Shown here in pieces: positions 21,856 to 34,685 of a stretch of DNA of 64,000 nt. A program made the position numbers and the translations under genes. Origin of the DNA: Cryptomeria japonica (lineage: Eukaryota > Streptophyta > Pinopsida > Cupressales > Cupressaceae); contig NC_081414.1 in the NCBI RefSeq assembly GCF_030272615.1, positions 769,370,153-769,434,152 on the forward strand. The letters are read 5' to 3'. Below the pieces are notes generated by a model. That model saw only the letters and a list, made by a program, of their open reading frames with translations. It searched no databases and had not been told where the DNA came from. Position 1 is the stretch's first letter, and every line of letters begins with the position of its first letter.

Positions 21856-24800
21856 CTAAGAAGCCCCTCTTGAAGTAGACACCTTTTGCATCCCAAGCAA
21901 AGATCGCAAATGAAGGAACTTGCTTTCGGTGAAAGGTTTGGTGAAGATGTCCGCAGTTTGCTCCGATGTAGAACAATACTTAAGATCAATGATGCCTTCC
22001 TGAATGAGCTCCCGAATATAGTGCATATGTATCTCAATGTGTTTCATCCTTTGCTGATGAACTAGATTTTTTGAGATCTGTATAGCACTCTGATTATCAC
22101 AAAAGATGATGGTAGGCTTTCTAACTGGAATACCAAACTCAGTAAGAATATTCTGAAGCCAAATAGCCTCAGTGGTGGCATTGACTGCCCCTCGATACTC
22201 GGCCTCTGTCGATGAAAGAGCAATTGCAGACTATTTCTTGCTCGACCAACAAACTGGACCAGAACCAAGTGAGAAGCAATACCCAGAAGTAGACTTGCGA
22301 TCCTGAGAATCACCTGCCCAATCTGAATCCGTATATCCTACCAAGTCAATATCCGCACCTGCTACATATTGAATTCCATAATTGTGAGTACCTTGAATGT
22401 AGTGGAGGATCCGCTTAGCTGCTTTCCAATGCAACTCATGTGGCTCCTGCATGAATCTAGAGACCATGCCCACAGCATAAGAAATGTCGGGTCTCGTATG
22501 AGTCAAATAAATGAGGCTTCCAACAAGCTGTCGATATAAAGTGCCATCAACCAAGGGTGAAGAGCACTTAGCCTCAAGTTTGACTCCTGACAAAAATGGA
22601 GTAGGTGCAGGCTTACAATCAACCATGTGAAATCTAGAGAGCATATCAAGTGCATACTTGGGTTGTCTAAGGAAGATTCCTAAAGATGATTGAGTGATCT
22701 CAATTCCCAAGAAGTAATGTAGAAGACCCAAGTCTGACATCAAAAATCTATCATGTAGAGCAATTTTTACTGCTTTGATGGTGGATGAGTGACTCTCTGT
22801 GAGTAACAAGTCATCAACATAGAGAACCAAAAATGTGAGAGTTTCATCCTGTTGCAGAATGTATACGTTCGGATCAGAATGGCACCAAGTGAAACCAACT
22901 GTCAGAAGGAATGAGTCCATCTTGGCATACCAAGATCGAGGAGCCTGTTTAAGGCCATAGAGAGACTTTCGAAGTCGACACACAAGTGAAGGATCCTGAA
23001 CAAACCCCTGTGGTTGCTCCATGTAGATTTCCTCCTGCAGGTCACCATGAAGAAATGCACTCTTCACATCCATCTGATGAACTTCCCAATGATGGGCAGT
23101 AGCTATAGCAAGAACAAGCCGGATGGAATTCATCTTAGCAAATGGAGCAAAATTCTCAGAGTAATCAACCCCTGGAACTTGGGAAAAACCTTTTGCTACC
23201 AAGCGAGCCTTATACTTATCAACCGACCCATCCACTGCAAATTTTGTTCGATAGATCCACTTGCATCGAACAAGTTTCCTTCCCTTAGGAAGAGGAACTA
23301 AATCCCATGTGTGATTCCTTTCCAAGGAATTGAACTCTTCTTGCATTGCAGCATCCCACTCAGGAACACCTGAAGCTTCTTGAAAGGACTATGGATTAGA
23401 AGCTGAAGCAATGAAGAGATGTGGAGCTTGCTGAAATTGTGACCTTGTTCTTCTAGTATCTAATGGATCACCAAGCCAATCTCCTGCTGACTCAAAAGTT
23501 TGTCGAGCCCAAAGAGGCACTGAGGCTGGAGAGTCTGGGGGAGAATCATCAACCTCTGAATGATGACTATGAGAGGAATGTGAATCCTCATCATCACTGT
23601 CACCATCTGAAGTAGAGGAAGAAGACTCCTCATCAAGATTAGGAGGATTAAGATCCTCTGAAGAACTGTCATCATAATGCAATTTCTCCAATGTGATAGT
23701 GGATGGAGAAGTGGTATGAGAAGAACTAGAAGAACTCTCCTAAAAACAAACACTCCTCTTAATGAAAAACTCATGAGTAGTGGGATGGAGAAGCCTATAC
23801 CCTTTGACATCATCTGGATATCCAACAAATATGCAAGGCTTACTCTGCGGATCCATAGCCTTGCGTTTTTCAGCTGGAATGTGGGCCCATGCAAGAGAAC
23901 CAAACACTCTAAAGTGTTTAACTATGGGTTTTCGACCAGTCCAAGCTTGAAAGGGAGTTACCCCCTTCACAACTTTATGAGGAACTTGGTTTTGGATGTA
24001 ACACGCACAGTTGATGGCCTCTGCCCAATACTGAGGTGCCAAAGACTTGGAGTGAATCATACAATTAGCCATCTCCTTCAAGGACCTATTCTTTCATTCT
24101 GCTACACCATTTTGTTGAGGACTGTATGGAACTGTGTGTTGCATGTTGATACCTTCTGAAGCACAAAACTGTTCAAACTGATTATTAACATATTCACCCC
24201 CATTATCTGTACGCAGAATCTTGATGAACTTCCCAGATTGTTTCTTTGCAAAAGCTTTGAAATCTAGAAAATTTTCAAAGACTTCAGACTTTTGTTTGAG
24301 AAAGTAAACCCATGTATATCTGGAAAAGTCGTCAATAAATGTCAAGACATATCTAGCCTTGCTGAAAGATGGTTGTGGAAATGGTCCTGCCAAGTCACTA
24401 TGTACCAACTCCAATAGTTGTGTAGCTCTCCAAGCTTTACCTTTATCATACTTCTCCTCTGGATGCTTACCAAGAATGCACCCCTGGCAAACTCCATCAG
24501 AAAATCTAATAGAAGGCAACCCTGAAACCATTTCTTGTTGACTGAGTTGTTCCAAGTAACGGTAGTTCAAGTGGCCAAACCGTTGATGCCACAAACAACT
24601 CACCTCATCTGCATGAGTGAGTAAAACTATCGAAGGAGAGTCAGGAACAAAGTGAGAAAACTGATATAATCTAGAATGATGATCTGCTTTTCCCACAACA
24701 ACAATAGACCCATTATGCATTTCGCTGATTACCACTGCATCTGATGTGAACTCAACTCGCTTGCCAGAACTAGTGTGAGTGATCTGATAAACAGATAGGA

Positions 24801-25980
24801 GATTAGTTGATAAATATGGAACACAAAGGACATCTTGAAATGTTCCTTCACCCACATCAACAGACCCTCTCCCATGCACTTCAACAGGAGTGTCATCACC
24901 CATTAGGATGGAAGGCATAGAACATGGCTCTAAAGATGTGAAATCATCTTCTGAAGAAGCCATGTGGTGTGAAGCACCTGAGTCAATTATCCAAGAATTT
25001 GGTTGTGAAGCAATAGCAACTAGGGCCTTACCCTTTCCTTTACCCTTACTCTTATCTATGTCCTTAGAAGATCCTTCCGATGAACTTTGTTTGACTGAAT
25101 CAGGAACCTTGATATTATTCTTTTCAAGAAGATTTGAAAGGTGATCAATTTGTTTCCTTAAACACTTATGTTCATCATGACCAGGCCTCTTACAATAAGA
25201 ACACTTGACCTTCTCCTTCTTAGGTTGTTCACCTTTTGATGAAGAGGTCTCATTGTTTGCTTTTGAAGTAGCAGATTTCTGATCTTTCTTCTTCTCTCCT
25301 TGGTTCTTTTGTTTCTTATCTTGCTTACTAGACCCTTTCTGTTCTTTTATGCCTTGATTTACAACTAAGGCATGTGACTTAGAGGGCTTTATTGTACCCA
25401 TTTGAACCAATTTGTCCTGCTCCCTAGTGAGTTCTGCAGGAAAATCATCTAAAGAAGGCATTTTGAATGTGGTACCTAGGGCACATTTGGTAGCATAGAA
25501 TGTAGAAACAAACACTGAATAGTTAGGACCAAGCTTAGAAAGAATACTCAAGATCAGTTGCTTATCATCTTTCTTAGTTCCACACTGTTCCAACTGCAAT
25601 CTTATAGACTTAAGTTTAGTGAAGAAGTCTTGTATAGTATCAAAATTGGTTGGATTCAACCCTATGAGTTCATTCTCCAATTGATGACCTCTTAGTTCAT
25701 CCTGCTTACCAAAGAGGTTTCCCAAAGTAGTCCATACTGCATTTGGTGTAGTAGCAGATTCAATGTGAAAAAGAAGGTCAGGAGAGACTGACATGCACAA
25801 TGTACCAAAAGCTTCATCACATTTATTAAACCATTTAATCTTTTCTGCAGCATCTTGAGGTTCAGTTTCAAGTCCCATAGTAACACGATGATATCCATGT
25901 CTTTTCAGATATATTATCATCTTAGATTTCCATTCAAAGTAATTATATGGTGTTAAAAGTGGAACTGTAGATGCATCCAT
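21856..25980 (-). pseudogene. gag-pol: Copia C gag-pol, one frame with four stops
   Basis: A single frame of 1,375 codons starting 'MDASTVPLL'. The order is Gag (UBN2-like, residues about 1-230), zinc knuckle CSYCKRPGHDEHKC (about 260), protease 'WIIDSGASHHM' (about 330), integrase ('VHSDLAGPF', 'LRTDNGGEY', 'QQNGVAE'; about 470-640), RT ('KWIYRTKF', 'VLYVDDLLL'; about 890-1,120) and RNase H ('GYTDSDWAGD' to 'ADIFTKPF'). Every catalytic residue I checked is present and no frameshift was seen. Four stops interrupt it: TGA at 24,094, TAG at 23,740, 23,389 and 22,231. Family comparison puts Gln or Arg at three of these sites, so each fits a C-to-T change. It stands just short of being intact. 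Confidence 0.95.
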
Positions 25981-27008
25981 GATAGCAGAAAAGAAGATTG
26001 CAAAGAGTCAAGAAGAGTGCAAGAAAGAAGACACAAGAGACACCCCCCCTTTTCACTAGTCTTTGAAATCACCCCCCCCAAATATTACAAGGTTGGCACT
26101 TTATAATTAGTGCATTTACAAGGCTTTTATCAGATTACAATGCTTTCTAAGGCTTTAATGGCCAAAATAGAAAGTTTAAATACATATAAATTTAACACAA
26201 AATCTGAAAAAATTAGCCTTATTGCTGCTCAATGTATCTTAATACCTTTCCAACAACTATTCGTTTTTGTAAAATAGAGTTGTGAGAAGAAAGATATGAT
26301 CTATAGAAGGGAAAAAAACATGCAGTTGATTCAACCTGCAATATCTAAAAAAGAAGGGTAGAATATTTCAATAAGACCTACAATTATGAAGAGTGCTCAT
26401 TTCCAGCTTTCCGTCAAGTACTCATTTGCAAAAAACTGACACCCGAGGCAAAAGTTATGCAACTTTTAAGAAAGGTTGCTGAATTTCCCTGATAGAAAAA
26501 TGACTTAATCCTTGTTGAAACTCGATTTTTGCAAAAATTATTAATTTTATAAAAAAACCCTCCAAAACCCAGAAGTTTTTCAATGCTGGAAACAAAACCC
26601 AGAAATCTTTTTTTCTGAAAATGAACGGAGGTTAGAACACTAGGGCCGAAATGAAAACAGCTCTAGTAAAATATTTCACTGTGATTTTTTTTTACTGTGT
26701 TCTCCAAACTCTGAATTTGGTGAAATAAAAGTCACTTATGATTTTCACAAGCCTTCTGGACACTCTGGAAATTCTAAAGAAGCCTCCAATATTACCAAAA
26801 ATGCTGCAATCACCCAGATCTCAAAGAACACATATATAAAACCAGATTTAACTAGAAACTTATTTTCCTTTAAACTGTTCTGATTCTCCAGATCACACGA
26901 AAATGCAGGAGAAGAGCATACTTGGTTTTTAAGAAAAATATTAGCTATCTAACAATCTCAAATCTCTCAAATAAATCAGAAAAGCAATGAGCTATACCAG
27001 ACAACATG
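25981..27008 (-). other. Copia C 5' leader
   Basis: About 1 kb of AT-rich leader between the primer-binding site and the gag start on the minus strand. No open frame of note was seen. Confidence 0.6.
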
Positions 27009-27020
27009 GCTCTGATACCA
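27009..27020 (-). promoter_or_regulatory. Primer-binding site of copia C (tRNA-iMet)
   Basis: Minus-strand TGGTATCAGAGC, the standard complement of the initiator methionine tRNA 3' end, directly after the LTR end TTTAACA. Confidence 0.95.
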
Positions 27021-27681
27021 TGTTAAATTCTGTGAGAAGCAAGAATTGAGCCAGGATCTGATGTCGGTCATAGATCACATGCAACTCCAAGCAACGGATG
27101 ATCGAAGATCAAAATAGCTGAATAAAGATAAATCTGATATGAGAGAAAAATAGAGATAAAGAAGAGAATTTAGAGAAGACTCTCACCGAGCTATCACTTC
27201 ACTAGTGAAGGTGAGAGTATATTGCTTATTATATAGAAAAATAATAGCATATACAACCAAGAGGTGCATTAACTCCCACCTCCATAAAAAGTGGGAGGTT
27301 TTACCTACTACCCCATAAAAGGTGGGAGGTTTTTACCTACTTGGTAAATGTCAAAATATGTGGCATAACCTCCTTACATGAAAACAAAAAAGGAGTTATA
27401 AGAGGTGGCACATAAGGCCAAAAGAGGGTGAGAAACCCAACTACCCCATAACCCACTTAGGAAATGACAAAATAGTGGTTATGAGAGGTGGCACAACAAG
27501 CCAAAAGAGGGTGTGTAACTCAACTACCCATGTGAGGTGGAGAGTGACACATGTAGCTAATGTATTCCGCCATGTGTCCTCATATTAACCACACCTAATA
27601 ACCTAAGCAAGCTTAATAATATATGTGTAGGAAAAATAAATACCCCCTAACATAAGGAAAATAAAAAAACCTACACTAACA
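27021..27681 (-). repeat. 5' LTR of copia C
   Basis: 661 bp, differing from the 3' LTR at five sites (for example 'gaataaag' against 'gaatgaag', 'ccatgtgtcc' against 'ccacgtgtcc'). TATATAA on the minus strand at 27,229-27,235 is the likely core promoter. Confidence 0.95.
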
Positions 27682-28064
27682 GTTAAATGGTTGCAAATCT
27701 GAGATAAGTTTGTATTTGAGTTAAAGTTTCAATTGGTCTTAATACTGATTCACCCCCCTTCTCAGTATTAACTGGATCCTCATAGGATTAACAAAAATAG
27801 AAGTAAAAAGGGATAAGAAATTTCTATTAGCAAGGCTACTAAATAGAGATAAGGACTGTGAGAAGCTAGAGGCAGAAATTGTTGCTTTGAGAAAAGATCT
27901 TAACAAAGCTAACAATCAATTGAAGATGAAATTTGAAAAGAGTACATAGACATCGAATAAAATTATTGGGATTCATATTCGGTCATTGCATATAAAAATG
28001 GAATTAGTTTTACTAAAGAAGAAAAAGGAAAGAGTACAAAACAATCTATGAAAATAGAAGCAGT

Positions 28065-29172
28065 TGAAGAGGGGAAAATGGATTTGAAAGGTAAACTAAT
28101 CAAAACATAACGAAATAAACATGCAAAATGCTAAAATATCATTAAAAGAACATTTCACCTTGCTATTTTACCTTCTCCTTCGGATTGAGCTTGATGAAGT
28201 GAAGGCGCCCCTTGATAATGCTCCACTTGATGTGCTCCTTTGATTGCTAGATGTGGATGGCTCTCCAATATTGTACACAAATGATAAGGATGAGATGACC
28301 AAGTTGCCAAGATAATTTCCTGGGCTCAAAAGGGCAACATAAGCTTACTGGATTTCAAGATGTTCAAATGAAGGGATGGAGCCCTTCTTTTATAGGAAGA
28401 GGGGAGGAAAATGGATGGCTAGGATGAATTCGAGATGAAGGGCTAAGATTTACTTGTGAGCTCGCACAAGGTCCAAGAGAGGGTGTGGAGACCAAGAAAT
28501 ATGCCTTAAAGGCATTTCGTATCTCCACACTGTACAAGATGCATTGGAGGAATTAAAAATTCTCCAAAAATGGATATTATGGGGATTAGAAGAATAAAAA
28601 GGAATTAAAAATTCCTTGGGAGAGGGAAATGCCTAGAGGAATGTGAGATTTCGAAAATCTTACATTCATCTAGAAAAAGAGCATTTAAAGCTAGTGGCTG
28701 GATGAAAGGACAAAGAGTTGACTTTGTGGCTAATCATGATGATTAGCCATTAACGACTCATTAGGAGGGGGATTAGAGGAAATGTTAGGTGGGATTTATA
28801 TTTGTAGGAGAATTTGACTAGGAGAGAGAATGAGTGGAGGGAATAAAAAATTAGAAGAATAATGTTAAGTGAGTTTAGGGAGTTTCTAGAAGAATTTATT
28901 AGGTTAATGATGAATTAAGAAGGTGATTTGTATGAATCATGTAGGTTAACTAATTAATTGAAATTAATTAGCTAAGAGGAAGATTTGTGAGGATTTGATT
29001 TTTTAGAAGAATAAAGAAAGGGATTGATTTATTAAATAAATCAATCATATGCTATAGTGACAATATTAATTATATTTAATTAATATTGAGAAGAATTTTA
29101 ATTAACATAATTAATTAATTAATTATGTGAGGAATTAAAAATAATTAAAATAATTATTTTTAAGTGTCTATA
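28065..29172 (-). repeat. Solo LTR of the gypsy (Tat-like) family, full length
   Basis: 1,108 bp flanked by the exact duplication GCAGT (28,060-28,064 and 29,173-29,177), inserted in copia D gag. It begins TG; the right end reads TA where the related LTR at 6,600 has CA, a one-base change. Its right 690 bp match 5,910-6,600. It supplies the part missing there, including a minus-strand TATAAAA at 28,388-28,394. No internal sequence is attached. Confidence 0.92.
28388..28394 (-). promoter_or_regulatory. TATA box of the gypsy-family LTR
   Basis: Minus-strand CTATAAAAGAAGGG context in the middle of the 1,108-bp LTR, the expected place for the U3/R core promoter. Confidence 0.55.
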
Positions 29173-32100
29173 GCAGTGAATCTAAAAGAAAATAGATCCA
29201 GTAGTTCAAAATTGAAACAAATTTTGACAACTAAAGATAGCAAAAAGATGGATGATGGTTTTACTCAAGTTTCTATCTTGAATAGGAGATCTGAAATGTA
29301 AGAACCAAGAGGAAAAGGTTTCAATACTGATTACAATCATTCCTTTTTTTGTTGTTGTTTTAATTGCAATCATTTTGGTCACAAGGTTGTGGATTGTAGG
29401 AAATGTCCAGTTAGAGGGAATAAATTTGTTATCAAAAATATGTTTACTCCATTATTTGAATTTAATATCACTTGTCATAAGTACAACAACTATGGTCGTA
29501 TTTCAATAAATTGTAGAGGCAATTTTATGAGATCTCCTATGCTAGAAATTAAAGGAAACAACTCTATTAGTCAAAATAGTAGCCCTAGAAAGGCTTGGAA
29601 GAAGAAACCAAAAGAGAAGACTGATATGTCTTTGGTGGATCATAATGCACTTCATTCCCAATATGAGAATACGTTTTGGATCATTTATAGTGGATGACCA
29701 AGTCATATGACCAAATATAAGGGTAAGTTCATGAATTTGAAAAAGTTTTCTAGAGGAGATGTTACTCTTGTTAACAATTTTGTTGCTAGGATGGACAAAA
29801 AGGGTACCTTGAGTCTTGATGGTGGTAAGACAAGAACCTATAATGTTCAATATGTAGAGAGTTTGAAAAATAACCTTCTAAGTTTATTTCAAATGTGTGG
29901 AAATGGCTATAGTCTATCATTCAGTGGGAAGGATTGTGAAATCAGGAAGAGGATACCAGAGAGTTGGTTCCAAAGGGAAGCAAAATCGACAGTGATGTAT
30001 ATCCTCTGAGTGATGTAAATGAACAAAATTATTTTTTTATATAGAGAGAAGAGAGTTGGCTTTGGTATATAAGATTCAAACATTTCAAATTTGATGATCT
30101 TGTGAGAATTAGATTAGATGGAATAGTAAGAGACATTTCTAAGATCAAGAAACCTACATCTATCATTTGTAAATCATGTCATGGAGGAAACAAAGCAAAA
30201 GCCAGATTCCCTACTAAGGAGTATTATACTACAAAACCATTAGATTTGATTCATGTTGATCTATGTGGTCGTATGAGGACAAAGATCTTACAAGGTAATA
30301 GACACTTTATTATACTTACTAGTGATTAATTTAGCATGTCTTGGATTGGTTTTCTAAAAGGAAAATTAGATGCTTTTGAGAAGTTTAAGGATTTTAGGGA
30401 TTTGGTGGAAAATGAAACCTATAGAAAAATCAAGTGTTTGAGATTAGATAGAGGTTGGGAATTTACTTCTAATAGATATGAAGAGTACTATGTAAAGCAT
30501 GGAATGTAGAGACAATATTCAACACCTATAAATCCTGAGAAAACTAGAGTGGTAAAAAGGAAGAACTAGAATGTTTAGGAGATGGCAAGAATAATACTAA
30601 AGTAGGTGTAGTTAGTATTGGAGAGAATATTTTCATAGAATAATGTACAATTTGAATAGAGATCAGATTAGGGAAAGGACTACAAAGACACCATATGAAC
30701 TATAGAATGGTAGACTTCCATCTATTAAGGATTACAAAATCTTAAGAAGCAAGTGCTACATCGAAATAGATAAGAAGAAATTGGGTAAGTTTGACTCTAG
30801 ATTTGATGAAGATATTTTTCTTGGTTATTCAATAAAAAGAAAATCATATAGATGTTATAACAAGAGGTTGAAGAGAGTGGTAGAAAGTGTAAATGAAAGT
30901 ATTTCAAACAATGTAATTTCTTGAGGTTTCAAAAGATAATGACAAGATTGAACTAGTCCATATAAATGAAGAATACTCTGGAAGTGAGTCAAAGATAAAA
31001 AGCACTAAGAGTAAAAAATATTATGAAAAAAAAATTATAGCAGACAAAGATAGTGGTGTTCAAACTCAAAGAAGAACACAATGAGCTAGTGAAAAAGAAC
31101 ACTTTTCCTTACTATCAAAGATTGAACCAAATATTTATGTAGAAGCTAGTAATGAGAAAGGTTGGCAAGATGCTATGGAAGAAGAGTTAAATCCTAGATT
31201 AAGAAAAATGAGACATGGGAATCAGTTCCAATTTACCTATAGATAAAAATGTTATTGGCACCAAGTGGGTCTTTAGAAACAATTTGAATAAGGTAATGTT
31301 CTATAATAAGGCCAAATTAGTGTGCAAAGGTTATGCTCAAGTTTAAGGTGTAGATTTTGAGGAAACATTTTCTTTAGAAGCAAGATTATAGGCTATCAAA
31401 ATGTTTGTGGCATTATTGACATTTAAGCACTTCAAAGTTTGACTAGATGGATGTCAAATCTATATTTATAAATGGATAATTAGAGGAATAAGTTTACAAT
31501 TAAACAACTATAAGTATTTCAGTGTGCAAGCAAACCTGATTTTGTGTGTAGATTGAAAATGGCTTTATATAGACTCAAGAAAGCTCCAAGAGCTTGGTAT
31601 TTCAAATTGGATAAGTATCTACAGTAGCAAGGTTTTAGAAGAGGTTGTGCAGACAACAATCTATCTATAAAATCAAATGCTGATTACTTGTTGATTTTTA
31701 TTTATGTTGATGATATTATTTTTGAAGGAAACAATGATATCATGTGTAAAGAATTTTGGGATGCAATACAAAAGGAGTTTGAGATGTCAATGCTTAGTGA
31801 GTTATCCTTTTTTTTTGGTTCACAAAAATTTCAAGTAGAAAAGGTCATATTCATCTCTCAAACTAAGTACATAAAGGCTCGATGTTGAGCAAGGTCAAGA
31901 TGGAAGATTACACACTAGTAGGTACACCTATGGTTACTAGGTGTAAGCTGAGTAAGGATGATGATTCTGCTTTGACAAACTAGACATTATACAGATCAAT
32001 TATTGGTAGTTTATTGTATGTTACTGCATCCAGACTAGATATAATGTCGGCAACTAGAATGGTTTCTAGGTTTTAAGTAGCACCTAAGGAAATTCATGTC

Positions 32101-32640
32101 AAGGTTGTGAAGAGGATTTTTTAGTACTTCAAAGATATAATGAATTTTGGTTTATGGTATCCCATGAGGGAGAATTTTAGTTTGATGACATACATTGATG
32201 TAGATTGGACAAAATGTGTTATTGACCAAAAGAGTACAAGTGGAAAAACATTCTTTCTTGGTAATAGTCTAGTGTCATGGTAGGGAAAGAAGTAGGATTA
32301 AGTATCCCTGTGTATTGTTGAAGTAGAATACATTGTAGAAATTTGCTATTGCACTCGTATTATGGGTAAAGTAGAACCTAAAGGAGATGGAGGTATAATT
32401 TGATGAACCCACTTCTATTCTTTTTGATAATATGACTGCTATCAATATCTCATAGAATCTTGTAATGCATTTGAGGACAAAGCACATCACAATTATCATT
32501 TTTTGAGGGAGAAGGTTGTAGAAGAGGAGGTGAAGTTGGAATATGTTGATATTGAGGAACAAATTGCATATATCTTAATGAAAACCCATTCCCAAGGATA
32601 CTTTTGAGTATCTTCATAAGATGTTAGGATTTGTTGCTCC

Positions 32641-32905
32641 CTCAACTTGAATCAAGAAAAAGTGAAGTTTGAGGAGTTATTCCCTATGTTTTGAAATTAG
32701 AGTATTCTACAAATAATTCAACATTATCCATAGTTTTTGTAGCTGGTGTGTAGCGGTTAGCAAGATTGAAGTGACAAAACTATCACTATGCCAATGAATT
32801 TACCAATTTGCAGTTTAGGCTTGATGCAACAATGACTTGTGGCATGTGCCCTTTATAGGTAGTTTATGGATGATGGTTGGGACTAGATAAGGCTACATTG
32901 GGATG
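32641..32905 (+). repeat. Copia D 3' LTR fragment
   Basis: About 32,690-32,905 matches 2,395-2,600 with many substitutions, directly after the RNase H end. The match stops at 'gataaggctacattggg', after which the sequence is unrelated, so the rest of this LTR has been lost. Confidence 0.6.
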
Positions 32906-33481
32906 GGTGATCCCACAATATTGGGTTACAATTTTAGCCATGAAGAGAAAATATAGATAGCAAAAAAACTTTGCCTAGGGTGTATGATCGAACTATGGTG
33001 TTCAATTGAACTATCATCGGGTATTCGATTGAACACCCATTTTCAATTGTACATGTGACATTACTTCCCTTGAATAGAAGGGGTTTTTTATTAATATTTT
33101 ATAGGGTTCACTCAAACACCCCCTTCAAGCGAACCCTATTATAATTGACTTTTTTCATAAATAGTATAGAACCCCGAGGTGACAGTTATTCTATCATTTT
33201 TATTGGTTTCTCTAGGCTCCACAAGTTGTTAGAGTGAACGCCCTTGGTGATTTTTGGCTGACAAAGCTCGTGAGCACACTACATCACCTACCACTTCAGA
33301 TCTAGTATACCAAGTGCAACAAATTCTTCTTTTTCTTGTTTAAAATTGCTTGTATGTTATTTGTTTTTTGCTACTTTTTTGGTTTATTGTTAGATTTTTC
33401 AATTTATTCAGGAAAGTTCGTATGTTTATTTTCTATTCTTATATTCTTAGATAAATAATTGCATATTTAAATCATACAGAA
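32906..33481. other. Intervening sequence, possible LINE 5' region
   Basis: No gene seen. It contains repeated 'gaactat', 'cgaac' and 'ttcaattg' motifs. It may belong to the LINE 5' untranslated region, but no boundary is visible. Confidence 0.3.
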
Positions 33482-33719
33482 AACCTTAAAACATCTTAGG
33501 TATTCTTAGAAAATGTTAGAAAAATATTTGAAAACCTTAGAATTTTTTTAGAAAAACTTAGATAACCTTAGATTTTTTTAGAAAACCTTAGAAAAATACT
33601 TGTATTAGAATAGAAAACCTTAAAAACATCTTACAAAACCCTAGAATTTTTTTAGAAAACCTTAGAAAAATTCTTGTATTAGATTAGAAAACCTTAAAAG
33701 AACTTAAAAAACCTTAGGA
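33482..33719. repeat. AT-rich imperfect tandem repeat
   Basis: About eight imperfect repeats of 'agaaaaccttaga' with variable A/T spacers, immediately before the LINE ORF1 remnant. It could be part of the LINE promoter region or an independent expansion. Confidence 0.6.
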
Positions 33720-33723
33720 TAAT

Positions 33724-34676
33724 GGTGGACTTTGCAGGAGGAGGGGAGAGGTGAGCAGGAAATTCAAATTTCAAACATGGGGAGGGCAAAATTCATGGGG
33801 ATGGCGGTCTATCTATGGTTGGAGCTAGAGATCATGTAGGTCCCGAGGCTTCTTAGGGTACTAAGGGGGACAAGGCGACAGTCAAATCGGTGGAAGATAA
33901 AGATTCCAAAGTTGAGGACCCACATGATAGAGGTAGAAAAGAAATGGATGGCTCTTTTTGGAGTCAGGCCTTTGGTGCAATCTGGACTTCCAGAAGTTAA
34001 AAATCTTTCTAATCTGGTGATAGGGGTTTTTGCTATATTTGTAATGGATAAGCTGGTTGATTTCACTATTTCTGGCTTAGCTATGACCTTGGTTGGACGG
34101 TTTCTTGGTTTTAGACCTAACATCGATGTCGTAAGGAACTTTATAAGGAGAAAATGGGTTCTCAAAGGTCAAGTGGATGTGGTGGCTTTGCCTAGGGGTT
34201 TTTTCTCCTTTTCTTTTAATAATGAAGAAGATATGAATAAAGCACTCTGTGAAGGGTCGTGGATGTTTGGCAAGTCAACTTTGGCTTTACAAAAATGTGC
34301 TCCTAACCTTCCTTTGGATGATTCTTTTTTTGTTTTGGCTCATATGTGGACGTGTCTTCCTGGCCTTCCATTGGAGTTGTGGAATAAGGAGGTCTTTAAA
34401 GGGATTGTGAGATCATTCGATGAACTTCTATCGATCGACCCGATGACTGCAGCCAAATCTAGGTTGGTTTTTTCTCATATTTGTGTTAATGTTAATCAAA
34501 TGACGGATATGCCTCAATCTATTGAGATTTTGTCTAAACTAGGGAAATGGACCCAAGTGATTGAATATAAATCTCTCCCATTTGTGTGTTTTCATTGTAA
34601 AAAGTCGGGTCATTGGGCGAAATCTTGTTTGTGCAAGAAGGGTAAGAATAGTAAAATTGATAGCAACTTGAAATAG
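33724..34676 (+). pseudogene. LINE ORF1 (DUF4283-like with zinc knuckle)
   Basis: Plant L1-type ORF1, an RNA-binding chaperone-like protein. The frame opens at 33,724 and is shifted near 33,900. The main body (33,912-34,676) has the DUF4283-like block ('MTLVGRFLGFRPNID' ... 'FFSFSFNNEEDMNKAL' ... 'GSWMFGKSTLALQKC') and ends with a CCHC knuckle CFHCKKSGHWAKSC at about 34,585-34,630. The N-terminal junction is out of frame with the body, so the gene is broken. Confidence 0.85.
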
Positions 34677-34685
34677 AAATGGAAA

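Larger units (their letters stand above)
21041..27681 (-). mobile_element. Complete young copia element C
   Basis: Full Ty1/copia element of 6,641 bp with paired 661-bp LTRs, tRNA-iMet primer site, polypurine tract and a gag-pol frame, flanked by the exact duplication GTTAA (21,036-21,040 and 27,682-27,686). The two LTRs differ at only five positions that I can count, so insertion was recent compared with its neighbours. It sits inside copia B's 3' LTR. Confidence 0.97.
19516..27793 (+). repeat. 3' LTR of copia B, interrupted by copia C
   Basis: It starts TGTTGGAATTT after the polypurine tract, runs to 21,040, and resumes at 27,687 after copia C, ending near 27,793 ('gattcacccccc' ... 'ggattaaca'). 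Typical LTR features are the 'ccgtggtttttccctatttg' block and a C-rich end, both shared with the LTR at 36,166. Without the insert it is about 1.6 kb. A short open stretch at about 20,850-21,019 (55 codons, Lys/Asp/Val-rich) has no known relative and may be chance or a small extra insertion. Confidence 0.75.
27794..32640 (+). pseudogene. gag-pol: Copia D: gag C-terminus to RNase H, heavily decayed
   Basis: It begins inside Gag with a charged coiled-coil-like stretch ('LARLLNRDKDCEKLEAEIV'). After the solo LTR come a zinc knuckle CFNCNHFGHKVVDC (about 29,350-29,395) and a second, broken one (CHKYNNYGRISINC), then the protease site, reading 'WIIYSG' with the catalytic Asp changed to Tyr and a stop after it (about 29,680). 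Integrase follows ('LIHVDLCGRMRTK', 'LRLDRGWEF'; 30,100-30,550), then RT ('FIYVDDIIFEG'; about 31,700) and RNase H to about 32,600. Many stops and frameshifts make this one of the oldest elements here. Its missing N-terminus may be the fragment at 3,380-3,942. Confidence 0.85.
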
